Origin: Sediminibacillus dalangtanensis
GTDB taxonomy: Bacteria; Bacillota; Bacilli; Bacillales; Amphibacillaceae
Length of the DNA stretch: 64,000 nucleotides
Direction of reading: 5' to 3'
Assembly: GCF_017792025.1 (NCBI RefSeq)
Contig: NZ_CP046956.1
Coordinates: forward strand, 3,100,001-3,164,000
In this document: piece by piece, positions 53,176 to 62,427 of the stretch
Layout: each line of letters starts with the position of its first letter
Numbering within the stretch: the first letter of the stretch is position 1
The notes under the pieces: model-generated
What the model was told of the DNA's origin: nothing
The model's database searches: none
The model's input: only the letters and a program-made list of their open reading frames with translations
Program-made: the position numbers and the translations under genes

Positions 53176-53911
53176 AAAAGAGCTTGGGACAAAAGCATCG
53201 TGACCAAAGCAAAAACCGAGCGAATGCAAACTGCCAATCAAATTCGTTCGGTTTTATTTGGTATATCCTCTTTTTATCCTGTTGTTTGAGGCGTGCTTCG
53301 AATCGCTACGGCAAGATACTACGCGTTCCACGGGCACGGCTTCAACTTCCTCCGAAAGCACCAACCGCTTTCTTGCGGGATTTTCAGCTCGTGCTGTTCC
53401 CGTAGGAGTCTCCGTATCTTGCCTTCGCTACGTTTTTATGCTCTGATTTCCACCTGTCAAGATCAGATGGACCGTATTCTTCTATTAGCTGATAGGTATC
53501 TAAAAGTGAAGAAGACGAAAATCAGCATGGGGGTTCCTTTATTCCTTTAAAAATCGGACAATAGCATAAGAATAAAGAAGTACTCCTGGTATCCATGCTG
53601 CTTCGCTTTCTATCCGTAACGGCAATAGACAAAACGAAAAACACAACAAAAGAGAAGGTATCTCCATCCGACGGAGACAAGGTGCGCAGACTCCAGCGGG
53701 AGGAGCGCGAGCTGAAGATCCACTTGGCAAAGCGGTATGCTTTGCCAAGTTAGCCGAAGCCGTGCCCGCGGAAAGCGAAGTACCATGCCGGAGTGGAAAG
53801 TTGCATTTTTCATAGAGTAGAATGGTTTGCTTTTTGTTCATCTATAAACCAGCGAATGGTGGATCGTTCGGTTTTTATTTTAGTCACGATGCTCTTGGTC
53901 CAGGCTCTTTT
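53176..53911. repeat. 736-bp nested inverted-repeat element
   Basis: Outer arms of about 48 bp at 53176-53222 (AAAAGAGCTTGGGACAAAAG...) and 53862-53911 are inverted copies, sharing GCATCGTGAC and AAAAACCGA. Inside, an inverted pair of about 120-bp segments at 53310-53430 and 53665-53790 shares AGCCGTGCCCG, CGAGCTGAA and AGACTCC. The latter segment is a dispersed repeat I recall from many Bacillaceae genomes. Open frames here have no ribosome binding sites and are translations of the repeat. No transposase is present. Confidence 0.75.
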
Positions 53912-54012
53912 GATTAAAGCCGGGAATAACGCAGATGGCTGCACAATCTTTTTATGAGCAAAGGAAATCTGCTACGATAAACGTAAGCACACCAAAGCAA
54001 GGAGAGATAGTC

Positions 54013-54735
54013 ATGAAGATTGCATTTATCTCAGATATTCACGGTAATGCAGATGCACTCGATGCAGTGCTCCAGGATATTGATGCGCAGCAAGCAGATA
54101 AAATTCTCGTTTTGGGCGATATCGCCTTTCGTGGCCCCGAGCCCAAGCGGTCTATCGAACTCGTCCGCAACCTGAATACCGATGTAATCAAAGGAAATGC
54201 AGATGAATGGGTCGTCCGGGGAATCAAAGAAGGAGAAGTGCCGGATAAAGCGCGGGAGCTTATGAATAAAGAGCGGGACTGGACGGTTTCACAGCTGGAA
54301 AAGAATGATGTCGACTACTTAGCCGGACTTCCAGACCATAAGCAATTGGAGATAGACGGCATATCCATCCAAGCGTTTCACGCCACACCTGATAGTTTAT
54401 TCAAGGTAGTTTCGCCAGAAGCTGATGACACCACCATCGCAACCAATTTGTTGAAAAAGCCGGCAGATATCTATTTGTATGGCCATATTCACAAATCCTA
54501 CGTCCGGACAATCAAAGGTAAAACGGTTGTCAATCTCGGCAGCGTCGGCCTTCCTTTCGATGGCGTTACCAAGGCCTCTTATGCCATGGTCGAAACAGAG
54601 AACGGATCGGTGAGCACAACAATCAGAAAAGTCGCTTACGATGTGGAGAAGACCATAGAAAAATATCATCAGAGCAACTATCCCAATACCGACATGATGG
54701 AAAAGGTCATCCGCCAGGCCGCCGTCCAATCATAA
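54013..54735 (+). CDS. Metallophosphoesterase, YfcE/MJ0936 type
   Basis: This cytosolic phosphodiesterase of 240 residues shows the calcineurin-like metal-site series DIHGN (8-12), LGDIAFRGP, GNADEW and GHIHKSY. A start at 54013 is chosen because AAGGAGAGA precedes it and the DIHGN motif follows at the usual distance; the frame extends to 53935 without a site. The substrate is unknown. It stands alone before a terminator. Confidence 0.9.
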   Translation: MKIAFISDIHGNADALDAVLQDIDAQQADKILVLGDIAFRGPEPKRSIELVRNLNTDVIKGNADEWVVRGIKEGEVPDKARELMNKERDWTVSQLEKNDVDYLAGLPDHKQLEIDGISIQAFHATPDSLFKVVSPEADDTTIATNLLKKPADIYLYGHIHKSYVRTIKGKTVVNLGSVGLPFDGVTKASYAMVETENGSVSTTIRKVAYDVEKTIEKYHQSNYPNTDMMEKVIRQAAVQS

Positions 54736-54748
54736 AAGCAGGGTACTC

Positions 54749-54788
54749 AAACAGTCTATCAGAACATTTTTTGATAGGCTGTTTTTTT
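54749..54788 (+). terminator. Terminator of the metallophosphoesterase gene
   Basis: AACAGTCTATCA and TTGATAGGCTGTT form a stem with one G-U pair, followed by seven T residues. Confidence 0.8.
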
Positions 54789-55009
54789 GTGATCCCCCCC
54801 TTTTCGCTTGGTAAATTATGCTAGTATAGTAGGCAGAGAGAATACTTTCCTAATTCTAACAGGTCGAAATGGGCGCTAGTAAAGCTGCGAAAAAGATCTT
54901 TTCCCACAGTCTAGAATGTTGAAATGGGCAAAGTTAACCGTTCAAGCGTGACAAAGCGAAGGCCTAGAAAGCGACCTATTATTGAAAAAGCCACAAAGGA
55001 GATTACCTA

Positions 55010-55502
55010 ATGCCACAAACTATTTTTGAGATTCCAATCAGTTGCCGAGGTATTGCTGCCGTCCTGCTAAAAAAAAATCGACGACCAATATCATGTCTTG
55101 CTGGTTAAACGGGCAAGCACTATCCTTGATGGAGCCTGGTGTTACATTGGGGGTAGCATCGAACAGGGAGAAAAAGCATGGGAAGCTGCCTTGCGGGAGA
55201 TCAAAGAAGAAACTGGTATAAATGAAGTGACCTTGTATTCTTCCAACAAGTTCGATCAATTTTACTCGCCGGAGGAGGAATACATCTATATGGCACCCGT
55301 TTTTGTCGGTTATGTAGACAGTCGGCAACATGTACAGCTTAATCATGAACATACGGAGTACAAATGGCTGCCGATTCAAGAGGCCATGGAAACTGCTACC
55401 CTCCCAGGAAACGATGAAGTCCTCGCCTTTATTGATAAACACTTTGTTCAGAGAACGCCTTCTCCTTTCCTTCGTGTAGGAAAGGAGAAATCAAAGGGAT
55501 AA
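55010..55502 (+). CDS. NUDIX hydrolase, frameshifted in a nine-A run
   Basis: The NUDIX box GGSIEQGEKAWEAALREIKEETGI (shown split here as GGSIEQGEKAWEA and ALREIKEETGI) defines a pyrophosphohydrolase of nucleoside or related diphosphates. Translation from the ATG at 55010, behind AAAGGAGA, gives MPQTIFEIPISCRGIAAVLL and then stops after an A9 tract at 55069-55077. With eight A residues the frame continues as KKIDDQYHVLLVKRAS into the rest of the domain. The gene may be decayed, phase-variable by slippage, expressed through transcriptional slippage, or misread. The remaining frame from about 55098 lacks the first beta strand. Confidence 0.72.
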
Positions 55503-55757
55503 AGTGCTTAAGACGTAAATCTATCTATATTTCTAACAAAGACAATTAACCGTAAAAAGGAGTTGGGGCAAAAACTATAGAGAAACGGGTTGCGAAAATA
55601 GTCGCTCTTTTATAATTAGTTTTTTCGCACACATTTCTTTAGCTTGTTTCCCCTTGTCGTTTTTGAGATAATAAACCCCATACATGGACAAGATATTACC
55701 TGACAAATCTATGGTACATAAAAGCAGCATAGCCCTGTAAACAAGGAGGAATCAAGT

Positions 55758-56711
55758 GTGTCGAGAGACTTCCAGGAATCAAAAATGAAAGTTTTTTCGT
55801 TGAGCTCCAACCTGCCGCTGGCTGAAGAAATAGCCGACAATATGGGCGTGGAACTCGGAAAAAGTACAGTGACAACCTTTAGTGACGGTGAAGTGCGTAT
55901 CAGTATCGAAGAAAGCGTTCGCGGATACGACGTTTTTGTCATCCAATCTACGAGTGAACCGGTAAACCAACATATCTTAGAATTACTGATTATGATTGAT
56001 ACATTAAAACGAGCTTCTGCTAAAACGATCAATATTGTCATCCCTTATTACGGATATGCTAGACAAGACCGTAAAGCACGGCCGAGGGAACCGATCACTG
56101 CAAAGCTTGTTGCAGACTTGATTCAGGAAGCCGGTGCTTCACGGGTGATCTCGTTGGACCTGCATGCGCCACAAATTCAAGGGTTTTTCAATATTCCGGT
56201 CGATCAATTAGCCGGCATTCCGATTTTGGCAAGTTATTTGCAGGAAAAACAGTTTGAGGACGTTGTCGTCGTATCTCCAGACCATGGGAGCGTATCACGC
56301 GCACGGCAGCTTGCTGATCATTTGAAAGCACCCATAGCGATTATCGATAAACGCGGTCCCCGTGAAACAGAAGTCGGGGAATCGAACATCGTCGGAAATA
56401 TCGCGGGGAAAACAGCTGTCTTGGTCGATGATATCGTTGATACCGGTACACGTATGACCAGTGGAACGAAAGCATTGATGGCGAAAGGCGCCAAAGAAGT
56501 TTATGCCTGTTGCACTCATCCAGTCCTATCCGGTATTGCCATTGATAAAATCAACAATTCCGATTTGAAAGAATTAATTGTCACCAATAGTATACCGATT
56601 CCGGAAGAAAAGCATCTCGACCGGATTACCCAGCTGTCTGTGGCACCATTGATGAGCGATGCCATTACCAGAGTGTTTGAAGACCGTTCAGTCAGCCCGT
56701 TATTTGACTAA
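55758..56711 (+). CDS. prs: Ribose-phosphate pyrophosphokinase
   Basis: Makes PRPP from ribose 5-phosphate and ATP in the cytoplasm. The 317-residue protein has the ATP-site segment [31 protein letters not shown], and the PRPP loop [13 protein letters not shown] (about residues 218-230). The start is a GTG behind AAGGAGG. It is not next to glmU/gcaD, spoVG or rplY (ctc), the usual neighbours of the main Bacillus prs, so it may be a second copy or a relocated one. Confidence 0.93.
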   Translation: MSRDFQESKMKVFSLSSNLPLAEEIADNMGVELGKSTVTTFSDGEVRISIEESVRGYDVFVIQSTSEPVNQHILELLIMIDTLKRASAKTINIVIPYYGYARQDRKARPREPITAKLVADLIQEAGASRVISLDLHAPQIQGFFNIPVDQLAGIPILASYLQEKQFEDVVVVSPDHGSVSRARQLADHLKAPIAIIDKRGPRETEVGESNIVGNIAGKTAVLVDDIVDTGTRMTSGTKALMAKGAKEVYACCTHPVLSGIAIDKINNSDLKELIVTNSIPIPEEKHLDRITQLSVAPLMSDAITRVFEDRSVSPLFD

Positions 56712-56751
56712 AATGATAAACCAGAGCTTACAGGCTCTGGTTTATCATTTT
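56712..56751. terminator. Bidirectional terminator between prs and the LD-carboxypeptidase gene
   Basis: AAATGATAAACCAGAGC (56712-56728) is perfectly complementary to GCTCTGGTTTATCATTT (56735-56751) across a six-base loop. The T-rich tails on both strands suit the two convergent genes. Confidence 0.8.
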
Positions 56752-56795
56752 ACGCAGTGCTTTTTGATTTTTAAAAGATGACAATTATTCTTGAT

Positions 56796-57707
56796 TTACA
56801 TAACACCTGAATCGACCGCCAAACGAGGCGGCGACGTCGTGAGTTTCGCATTTACTCCAATTGGTACGCCATAATTAGGCTGACAATGACCTATGGGAAA
56901 GTTCTCAACTACAGGGAAAGGGGCAGAAATAAAGAAGTCTTGCAGCACTTTTTTTATCTTCGCATATTCATCTGGCTCCGCTTGAAAATTGCCGATGACC
57001 ACGCCCTCGACCTCATCGAACACCCCCGCCTGTTTAAGCTGAGTAAGCATTGCATTGATTCGATAAGAAGGTTCTGCAACTTCCTCAATTAGCAGGATGT
57101 TACCACTCGCTTTCACTTGAAAAGGGGTTCCCATTCCAGTAGCGAGCAAAGTTAGATTTCCTCCTACCAAACGCCCTTCTCCTGTTCCATGAGCTAGTGT
57201 ATTTAAGGGAGCTATGCGAGAATCATATGTTAGGGCTTCACCTGTGAATAAAGGTAAAAAAGTTGCTTCTGTCTTTGCTGTTCTTTGTTCGTCATTTAGA
57301 TCGGATGCCAGCATCGGCCCGTGAAAGGCAACCAAGTCACTCTGGTTTTGAATTGCATTCAGTAAATAGGTAATATCGCTATACCCCCAGAAAATCTTTG
57401 GGTTTTTCTGTATGATGGAATAGTCAACCATAGGAGCAATTCTTGCTGTACCAAACCCTCCCTCTGCACAAAAAACCCCTCTGATACCAGGATCACTAAA
57501 GGCATCATGCAAGTCAGCAAGCCGCTTTTGATCGACAGTGGCAAGGTCGTCCCCCTCGATATCGTATACATGGCGTCCAGTAACAACATTAAGGCCCATT
57601 TTTTCCATTACATGAATTCCCTGTATCAGTTTCTCTCTATCCGGTGGGTCAGCCGGTGCAATCACTGCTACCCGATCACCCTCTTGTAAGGCGGGTGGTT
57701 TGATCAT
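56796..57707 (-). CDS. S66-family LD-carboxypeptidase
   Basis: A cytosolic serine peptidase of the LdcA/MccF family, which trims murein tetrapeptides or cleaves related amide bonds. The Ser110 nucleophile lies in FWGYSDITYL, preceded by CAEGGFGTARI; a Glu in LLIEEVAEPSYR and a His in FPIGHCQPNYG complete the triad. The 303-residue length is normal. It may be LdcA-like or MccF-like; sequence alone does not decide. Confidence 0.9.
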   Translation of the reverse strand: MIKPPALQEGDRVAVIAPADPPDREKLIQGIHVMEKMGLNVVTGRHVYDIEGDDLATVDQKRLADLHDAFSDPGIRGVFCAEGGFGTARIAPMVDYSIIQKNPKIFWGYSDITYLLNAIQNQSDLVAFHGPMLASDLNDEQRTAKTEATFLPLFTGEALTYDSRIAPLNTLAHGTGEGRLVGGNLTLLATGMGTPFQVKASGNILLIEEVAEPSYRINAMLTQLKQAGVFDEVEGVVIGNFQAEPDEYAKIKKVLQDFFISAPFPVVENFPIGHCQPNYGVPIGVNAKLTTSPPRLAVDSGVM

Positions 57708-58013
57708 AAACGTCCTCTCTTTCCCTGCTTCTATATTTGTATGTGGTGACAGGCTTGTTTTAGTGTCTGACTAAACAGCTGTTACCTTAGTGTTTTCAAA
57801 TAGTCTATTTTCGTAAAATCTTGGTAGGCTTTATGTTCTAGAAAAAGATCTGGTCACAAATAATAGCTTTTCATTTATTGTAAATGCGCTACGCAGTATA
57901 GGAAGGTTAAGCCAAACATTCTCTCGTTTAATTTAGTGATTTGGCATGAATGATGTATCTTCACTTGATGTTCCCCTTTTAATCATTCAACTGATTTCCC
58001 TGATGAATCAGCC
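57708..58013. other. 306-bp intergenic region
   Basis: AT-rich non-coding DNA between the S66 peptidase start and the DUF2087 stop. It must contain the peptidase promoter, but no clear promoter, operator, repeat or hairpin was identified. Confidence 0.35.
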
Positions 58014-58775
58014 TTAGTTTTTTATCCAATACTCTGTACAATCCCTACTACGCCCCATAAAGCCGTACTCAATAAGGTATCTTCTAATGGTCGCAAAATC
58101 ATGGTAAATCGTTTTTAATATGTCGTTAACTTCTTTTTCCGTGTATTTTTTATCACGGTCAAAACGATTCACAATGTTTTGTAATACAATCAGCTTTCTT
58201 TTTTCCTTGCTTGGAAACGTATCTAATGTTCCGTCAGTACCTTGTTTAAAATAAGTTGATAACACCTTTTGTTTCTCTTTTTCTGTGGTTGCATATCGTT
58301 CGTCCACCATCTTTGCCCCCTTATGAAAATGAACAAAATGATCTTTCGTTTGATGACCTGCCTCATTATTCAAAAGTTTCATGATAGCAAGAAAAACCTT
58401 AGCCTGTTTTTCTTTCTCTTTCAGTTTAAATCGATGATTTCTAACCGTAGATGGACTACCTCCATCTAGTTCATCGACGATTTCCTTGTCACTTAATCCC
58501 TTACGAAAAAACTGAAGTAACTCTTTTTGATGATCTGATAACCCAGTGTACTTTTTGTCCATTTTAAGTAAATAATCGAACACCGATGAATGTGCTTCCT
58601 TTATATGTTCAGCAACTGCTTTTTTGGCTTCGTACAATATTCCGTCCATCGGATAGATAATCCCCTCTACAAACCTTTCGCCACATAAGAGACATACATA
58701 GTCATCATCTGATTGGATGTACCCATTTGACAGTTCATCGATTGTCGCATTCCAAAAACGATCCTCGTTAGACAT
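58014..58775 (-). CDS. DUF2087 transcriptional regulator with N-terminal zinc-finger-like segment
   Basis: Residues about 20-60 contain CLLCGERF...HIKEAH, a C2H2-like pattern. Residues about 80-130 form a LuxR-type helix-turn-helix (LSDHQKELLQFFRKGLSDKEIVDELDGGSPSTVRNHRFKL), and residues about 185-250 are a DUF2087 domain (KRKLIVLQNIVNRFDRDKKYTEKEVND...RRYLIEYGFMGRS). It is probably a DNA-binding regulator; the signal is unknown. The start is uncertain: ATG at 58775 is weakly preceded by AAGG, and GTG at 58787 is also in frame. It stands alone. Confidence 0.75.
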   Translation of the reverse strand: MSNEDRFWNATIDELSNGYIQSDDDYVCLLCGERFVEGIIYPMDGILYEAKKAVAEHIKEAHSSVFDYLLKMDKKYTGLSDHQKELLQFFRKGLSDKEIVDELDGGSPSTVRNHRFKLKEKEKQAKVFLAIMKLLNNEAGHQTKDHFVHFHKGAKMVDERYATTEKEKQKVLSTYFKQGTDGTLDTFPSKEKRKLIVLQNIVNRFDRDKKYTEKEVNDILKTIYHDFATIRRYLIEYGFMGRSRDCTEYWIKN

Positions 58776-58869
58776 AAGCAAACACAACCTTATTTTGTTT
58801 GTTTTTATATAAACATTTTATCTTTTTGTTTACTTTTAATCAAGGGGGGCATGACAAAATCTTATAAAG

Positions 58870-58909
58870 TATAAAAAAGCAGACCTTATTCGATAAGGTC
58901 TGCTTTTGC
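58870..58909 (-). terminator. Terminator after cheY
   Basis: AAAAGCAGACCTTAT and its inverted copy ATAAGGTCTGCTTTT flank a TCG loop, giving a perfect 15-bp stem. A T run follows on the minus strand. Confidence 0.85.
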
Positions 58910-58935
58910 ATGCTATTCGATATGTATATGTAATT

Positions 58936-59292
58936 TCATAGAAATTTTTGCAAAGCTTGCTCAACTCTTTCAGCCGTAAACGGTTTAACGATAAAATCTT
59001 TGGCCCCTGCTTTGATTGCTTCCACTACCATTGCCTGCTGACCCATGGCCGAGCACATGATGACATTGGCACCATCGTCAAATTGTTTGATCGCCTGTAA
59101 TGCTTCCACCCCATTCATTTCCGGCATGGTGATATCCATTGTCACCAAATCCGGCTGCAGTTCTTTATATTTTTCGACTGCTTCCTGTCCGTTTGCTGCT
59201 TCCCCGATTACTTCCAGCCCAATATTGCCTAAAATGTCTTTGAGCTGCAATCGCATAAAGGCTGCGTCATCGGTTACGAGTACGCTCTTCAT
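58936..59292 (-). CDS. cheY: Chemotaxis response regulator CheY
   Basis: A 118-residue stand-alone receiver domain with acidic pair D8-D9, phospho-acceptor D53 (VTMDITMP), S81 and K103 (FIVKPF). The sequence follows the CheY pattern of Bacillus, in which phosphorylated CheY binds the flagellar switch. It lies 25 bp downstream of the cheW-like gene on the same strand. Confidence 0.93.
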   Translation of the reverse strand: MKSVLVTDDAAFMRLQLKDILGNIGLEVIGEAANGQEAVEKYKELQPDLVTMDITMPEMNGVEALQAIKQFDDGANVIMCSAMGQQAMVVEAIKAGAKDFIVKPFTAERVEQALQKFL

Positions 59293-59317
59293 GTGAAAAT
59301 CCCCCGCTCTGTTATAA

Positions 59318-59779
59318 TTAATCCTCGTTTATCTCTTTTACTTCCTCTATCTCTCTTGTATCAAAAATGCTTGCAAAATCAAGCATGATCAGCAATCGAT
59401 CCTCCAATTTTGCCACACCTCTTAAAAACTCGGAATGAACTCCACCGGCCATACTTGGCGTCGGGTCGATAATCTCCGGGTCAATGTCAATCACGTCTTT
59501 TGCCTCATCGACTATCAATCCTGCCGTAACCCCTTCAATCTCGATAATCAGGACTCTCGTTTCCTCACTATAGTCCTGTTTTCCCAAATTCAACCGCTCT
59601 TTCAAGTCGATAATCGGAATCACTTGACCACGCAAATTGATAATACCTTTGATAAAGTCAGAGGTGTTCGGTACCTCCGTCACATCGACTAATCGCTCAA
59701 TGGAACGCACTTGCTGAATATCTACACCATACTGCTGCTGCTTCAGTTGAAAAATGATCGTTTTGACTGCCGTCTGCAT
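59318..59779 (-). CDS. cheW: Chemotaxis coupling protein CheW
   Basis: The 153-residue protein is a single CheW domain (IFQLKQQQYGVDIQQVRSIERLVDVTEVPNTSDFIKGIINLRGQVIPIIDL), linking chemoreceptors to CheA. It lacks the receiver domain of CheV. It is paired with cheY here, apart from any large flagellar operon in the window; the chemoreceptor at 42 kb is a possible partner. Confidence 0.93.
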   Translation of the reverse strand: MQTAVKTIIFQLKQQQYGVDIQQVRSIERLVDVTEVPNTSDFIKGIINLRGQVIPIIDLKERLNLGKQDYSEETRVLIIEIEGVTAGLIVDEAKDVIDIDPEIIDPTPSMAGGVHSEFLRGVAKLEDRLLIMLDFASIFDTREIEEVKEINED

Positions 59780-59984
59780 AGCGATTCCCCCTGTTTTCTA
59801 TCCATCTGTCATCTCTATCCTCGATACCAAGTTCGATTTCCGAATCCGAATGTTAACAATGGACAGACGTTATTATCTAGTAATATTAGACTATTAAGCC
59901 TGATTTTTCAACAAGATTTTCCTAATTCTCCATACTTTTTCACCTAACTAAATTCGCACTTTCCCCAGTAATATCGACTAGTAA

Positions 59985-61082
59985 TCAACTTTTCTTTAGA
60001 GTCTGTTTTTCTTCCCATTGAATCCCTTTACCCGGATGGAAAAATCGCTGTTTTCCCGCTTGTAACCATTGATATAAAAAGTAAGAGCTGAAGTAGACAA
60101 AAGGAACAAATAATACGCCATAAAGGATATGTTGTTTCCACCATTGAAGTCCGAGTGCCGCCAAGGCGAGATGGCACAAACTGATGATTAACGGATGGAT
60201 GACAAAAATCCCGATCGTATTCCTGCCGATTTTATTGAAAAAGGTCCCTTTTCCTATATTCCGATACTTGAGCAAAGCGGCTAATATGGCTAAACTTAGC
60301 GGAATCGTAAAGAAAAAGTATTCCTCATTGTTTCCGGCCAGTTGTTCCATCGTCCAGGTTCGTTCCAATAACTGCATGAAAAACAAGGCCGGTATTGCCA
60401 CTGCGTAAACGGAACCACTGATTCGCGATGCCAATTCCTCAAATTTCTGATCATTCATACCAATAAAACTGCCAAGTGATACATAAAACAAGCCGAAAAA
60501 GAAAGGGTCTCTTGTATTGAAGGGAATTTCATACAGTTGGGAATACCCCTGACCGGTCAAGCCGAGTAAATGCAGAAAAAAACTGACTGTCAGCAGCACA
60601 CCGGCTGCCTGCAACCGTTGGAAACAGAAGACGATGGACGTTGCCCAAATTAGCGCCGGTAAAAACCAGAGATGATACTGGGTATTACTGACACCGTAAA
60701 CAAAAACCTCTCTTGTAAGTAGACTGCTGACATATTCATGGGTTTGCTGATTTATCAGTCCCCCGCTCTCCCAGGCAATTTTCCCGTAATCGTATAACGC
60801 ATAGATCATAAACCAGGAAATATACAAGAAGATTATTTTTTTTATATAGGAAAGAAAATAGTGAAACGGTCGTTCCCCACTATTTTCTTTCATTGAAAAT
60901 AAAAAACCGGAGGCAAGGAAGAACAATGGCACACTAAACCTGGCGAACACCTTTAAGACAGTATCCAGTTGGCCGCCGTCCATCTCCCCGACCTGGACTG
61001 CTTCAAATGCCCGGGCATGAATAAACACTATTCCCAGCATGGCAAAAAACTTCCCTAAATCAATAGAATGATATCTTTTCAA
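59985..61082 (-). CDS. Acyltransferase family 3 membrane protein
   Basis: An integral membrane O-acyltransferase of about 365 residues with ten predicted helices, beginning RYHSIDLGKFFAMLGIVFIHA, the usual opening with an early catalytic-type His. Such enzymes acylate cell-surface polymers or lipids. I start at the TTG at 61082 because AGGAGGT precedes it; the frame extends upstream to 61133 without a site. No OatA-like SGNH domain is fused. The acceptor is unknown. Confidence 0.87.
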   Translation of the reverse strand: MKRYHSIDLGKFFAMLGIVFIHARAFEAVQVGEMDGGQLDTVLKVFARFSVPLFFLASGFLFSMKENSGERPFHYFLSYIKKIIFLYISWFMIYALYDYGKIAWESGGLINQQTHEYVSSLLTREVFVYGVSNTQYHLWFLPALIWATSIVFCFQRLQAAGVLLTVSFFLHLLGLTGQGYSQLYEIPFNTRDPFFFGLFYVSLGSFIGMNDQKFEELASRISGSVYAVAIPALFFMQLLERTWTMEQLAGNNEEYFFFTIPLSLAILAALLKYRNIGKGTFFNKIGRNTIGIFVIHPLIISLCHLALAALGLQWWKQHILYGVLFVPFVYFSSYFLYQWLQAGKQRFFHPGKGIQWEEKQTLKKS

Positions 61083-61172
61083 AAGGGTACCTCCTTCCCC
61101 GAAAACCTTTAGTAGGAGGATACCCGATTCCACAACAGTTTAGGCCTCTGGAAACACAACCATTTGTCTTAT

Positions 61173-61210
61173 AAAAATCGGCAGCGTTTTTTCATACGCT
61201 GCCGATTTTT
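61173..61210. terminator. Terminator after the phosphofructokinase-like gene
   Basis: AAAAATCGGCAGCG and CGCTGCCGATTTTT form a perfect 14-bp stem with T runs on both sides. It lies directly after the stop at 61215 on the minus strand. Confidence 0.8.
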
Positions 61211-61214
61211 GGTG

Positions 61215-62090
61215 CTAATATAATTGAACTTTTGCTTTTCTCGATTTAACAAGTAACTTTCCACTGGCTTGGCTGTTGCGTACCCAGTCCAAAATCCCTC
61301 CAGCAAATTTCATGGCTAGGATGCGGTCCGCAGCAGTCGGTTCTGGTCCCATGCAGAGGGCTTCATCGATTTTATGTGTTTTCCAGTCGATTGCGATGTC
61401 TACCAATAAACCGCCGGGAATGCTTTCAGCGTCGATTCGTTCGTCAAACAGCAAAAAAGCATATGTCTGTCCGGAAGCAAACTCTTTACGAAGTGCTTTT
61501 TTCAGCCCTGCGACATCTTGCTCATCAAAGTCATGATTCAGGACATGTCCACCGACCGCAACCGCCACATCATCCAGCGCCTGGTGAGGCACACTGCCTT
61601 CCAGCTGTACTCCCAACAAACGCGGATTGGGATATTTCAGTGAATTGATCGTATCCCTTATCCTTAGTATACTGTCAATCATATAATTAATCGCGGTGTC
61701 ATAGCCCAAAGACTGATCTGGTTCCTCCACATTATGATAAATAGATACAGGGATAAATAAGAAGTTTGTTCGATCTAGCCTCTCGCTAAACGCTTTAACG
61801 AAAGCTTCCGCCTGTTGCGGTCCAATCACCAGGATAGCGTCAAAATCTGCCATCGTATCGAATACAGCGAAATCTCCTGTAAGTGGGGAAAGCTGCAGTA
61901 AGTTCTTAAAGTCTTCAAACGTACCAGCGACATTTTCTTCCGCATAATCTTTATAAGAAAGCGAACCTGTTTGAGCATCAAAACGAATCCCCGTGACTGT
62001 ATGGGCTTGCAAAAGTTCAGAAATCACTTTATGTAAGAGTTGATTTACACCGGCTGGTGCCATTTCAAAATTGATGATCCCTATGTTCAT
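61215..62090 (-). CDS. Phosphofructokinase-like protein with altered active site
   Basis: The 291-residue protein resembles the PFK fold in its middle: IPVSIYHNVEEPDQSLGYDTAINYMIDSILRIRDTINS aligns with the PFK segment IPKTIDNDI..D.TIGFDTA and its following helix. The catalytic TIDND is replaced by SIYHNVEEPD and the N-terminal GGG/ATP loop is absent, so kinase activity is doubtful. The C-terminal region (FLLFDERIDAESIPGGLLVDIAIDWKTHKIDEA) also follows the fold. It may be a regulatory paralogue. A ribosome site GAGGCGG precedes the ATG. Confidence 0.7.
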   Translation of the reverse strand: MNIGIINFEMAPAGVNQLLHKVISELLQAHTVTGIRFDAQTGSLSYKDYAEENVAGTFEDFKNLLQLSPLTGDFAVFDTMADFDAILVIGPQQAEAFVKAFSERLDRTNFLFIPVSIYHNVEEPDQSLGYDTAINYMIDSILRIRDTINSLKYPNPRLLGVQLEGSVPHQALDDVAVAVGGHVLNHDFDEQDVAGLKKALRKEFASGQTYAFLLFDERIDAESIPGGLLVDIAIDWKTHKIDEALCMGPEPTAADRILAMKFAGGILDWVRNSQASGKLLVKSRKAKVQLY

Positions 62091-62252
62091 TTGTACCGCC
62101 TCGCTTCTGATGTAGTCTACCGTTTATTAAAAATTTCCACCTGAAGGACAGACTGGAATTAATACGTATTGAATAGATAATTCGATTAAAGTAATTGGGT
62201 TCGAATGAATGAGGAAGGCAGCAAAAAAATGTGAAGAATAGATGAAATAAAG

Positions 62253-62345
62253 TGGCGGAGAAGGTGGGATTCGAACCCACGCGGCGGTAACCCGCCCTAA
62301 TGCATTTCGAGTGCATCCCCTTCAGCCGGACTTGGGTACTTCTCC
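62253..62345 (-). tRNA. tRNA-Ser (anticodon CGA)
   Basis: On the minus strand, GGAGAAG pairs with CTTCTCC, followed by discriminator G and an encoded CCA. The anticodon stem-loop ATGCA-CTCGAAA-TGCAT gives anticodon CGA. A long variable arm (GGGCGGGTTACCGCC) and GGTTCGAATCC T-arm are present, as in serine tRNAs. Confidence 0.95.
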
Positions 62346-62354
62346 ATATACGAG

Positions 62355-62427
62355 TGCTGGTGAGAGGACTCGAACCTCCGACCCCTTCATTACGAGTGAA
62401 GTGCACTACCAACTGTGCTACACCAGC
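62355..62427 (-). tRNA. tRNA-Thr (anticodon CGU)
   Basis: On the minus strand, GCTGGTG pairs with CACCAGC and the discriminator is A. The anticodon loop CTCGTAA between CTTCA and TGAAG gives CGU. The T arm GGAGG-TTCGAGT-CCTCT is intact. CCA is not encoded, unlike the adjacent serine tRNA. Confidence 0.94.

Noticed and set aside
53539..53841. Possible small gene on the minus strand
   Set aside because: It is a translation of the inverted dispersed repeat, shows no ribosome site, and similar frames arise from the opposite copy.
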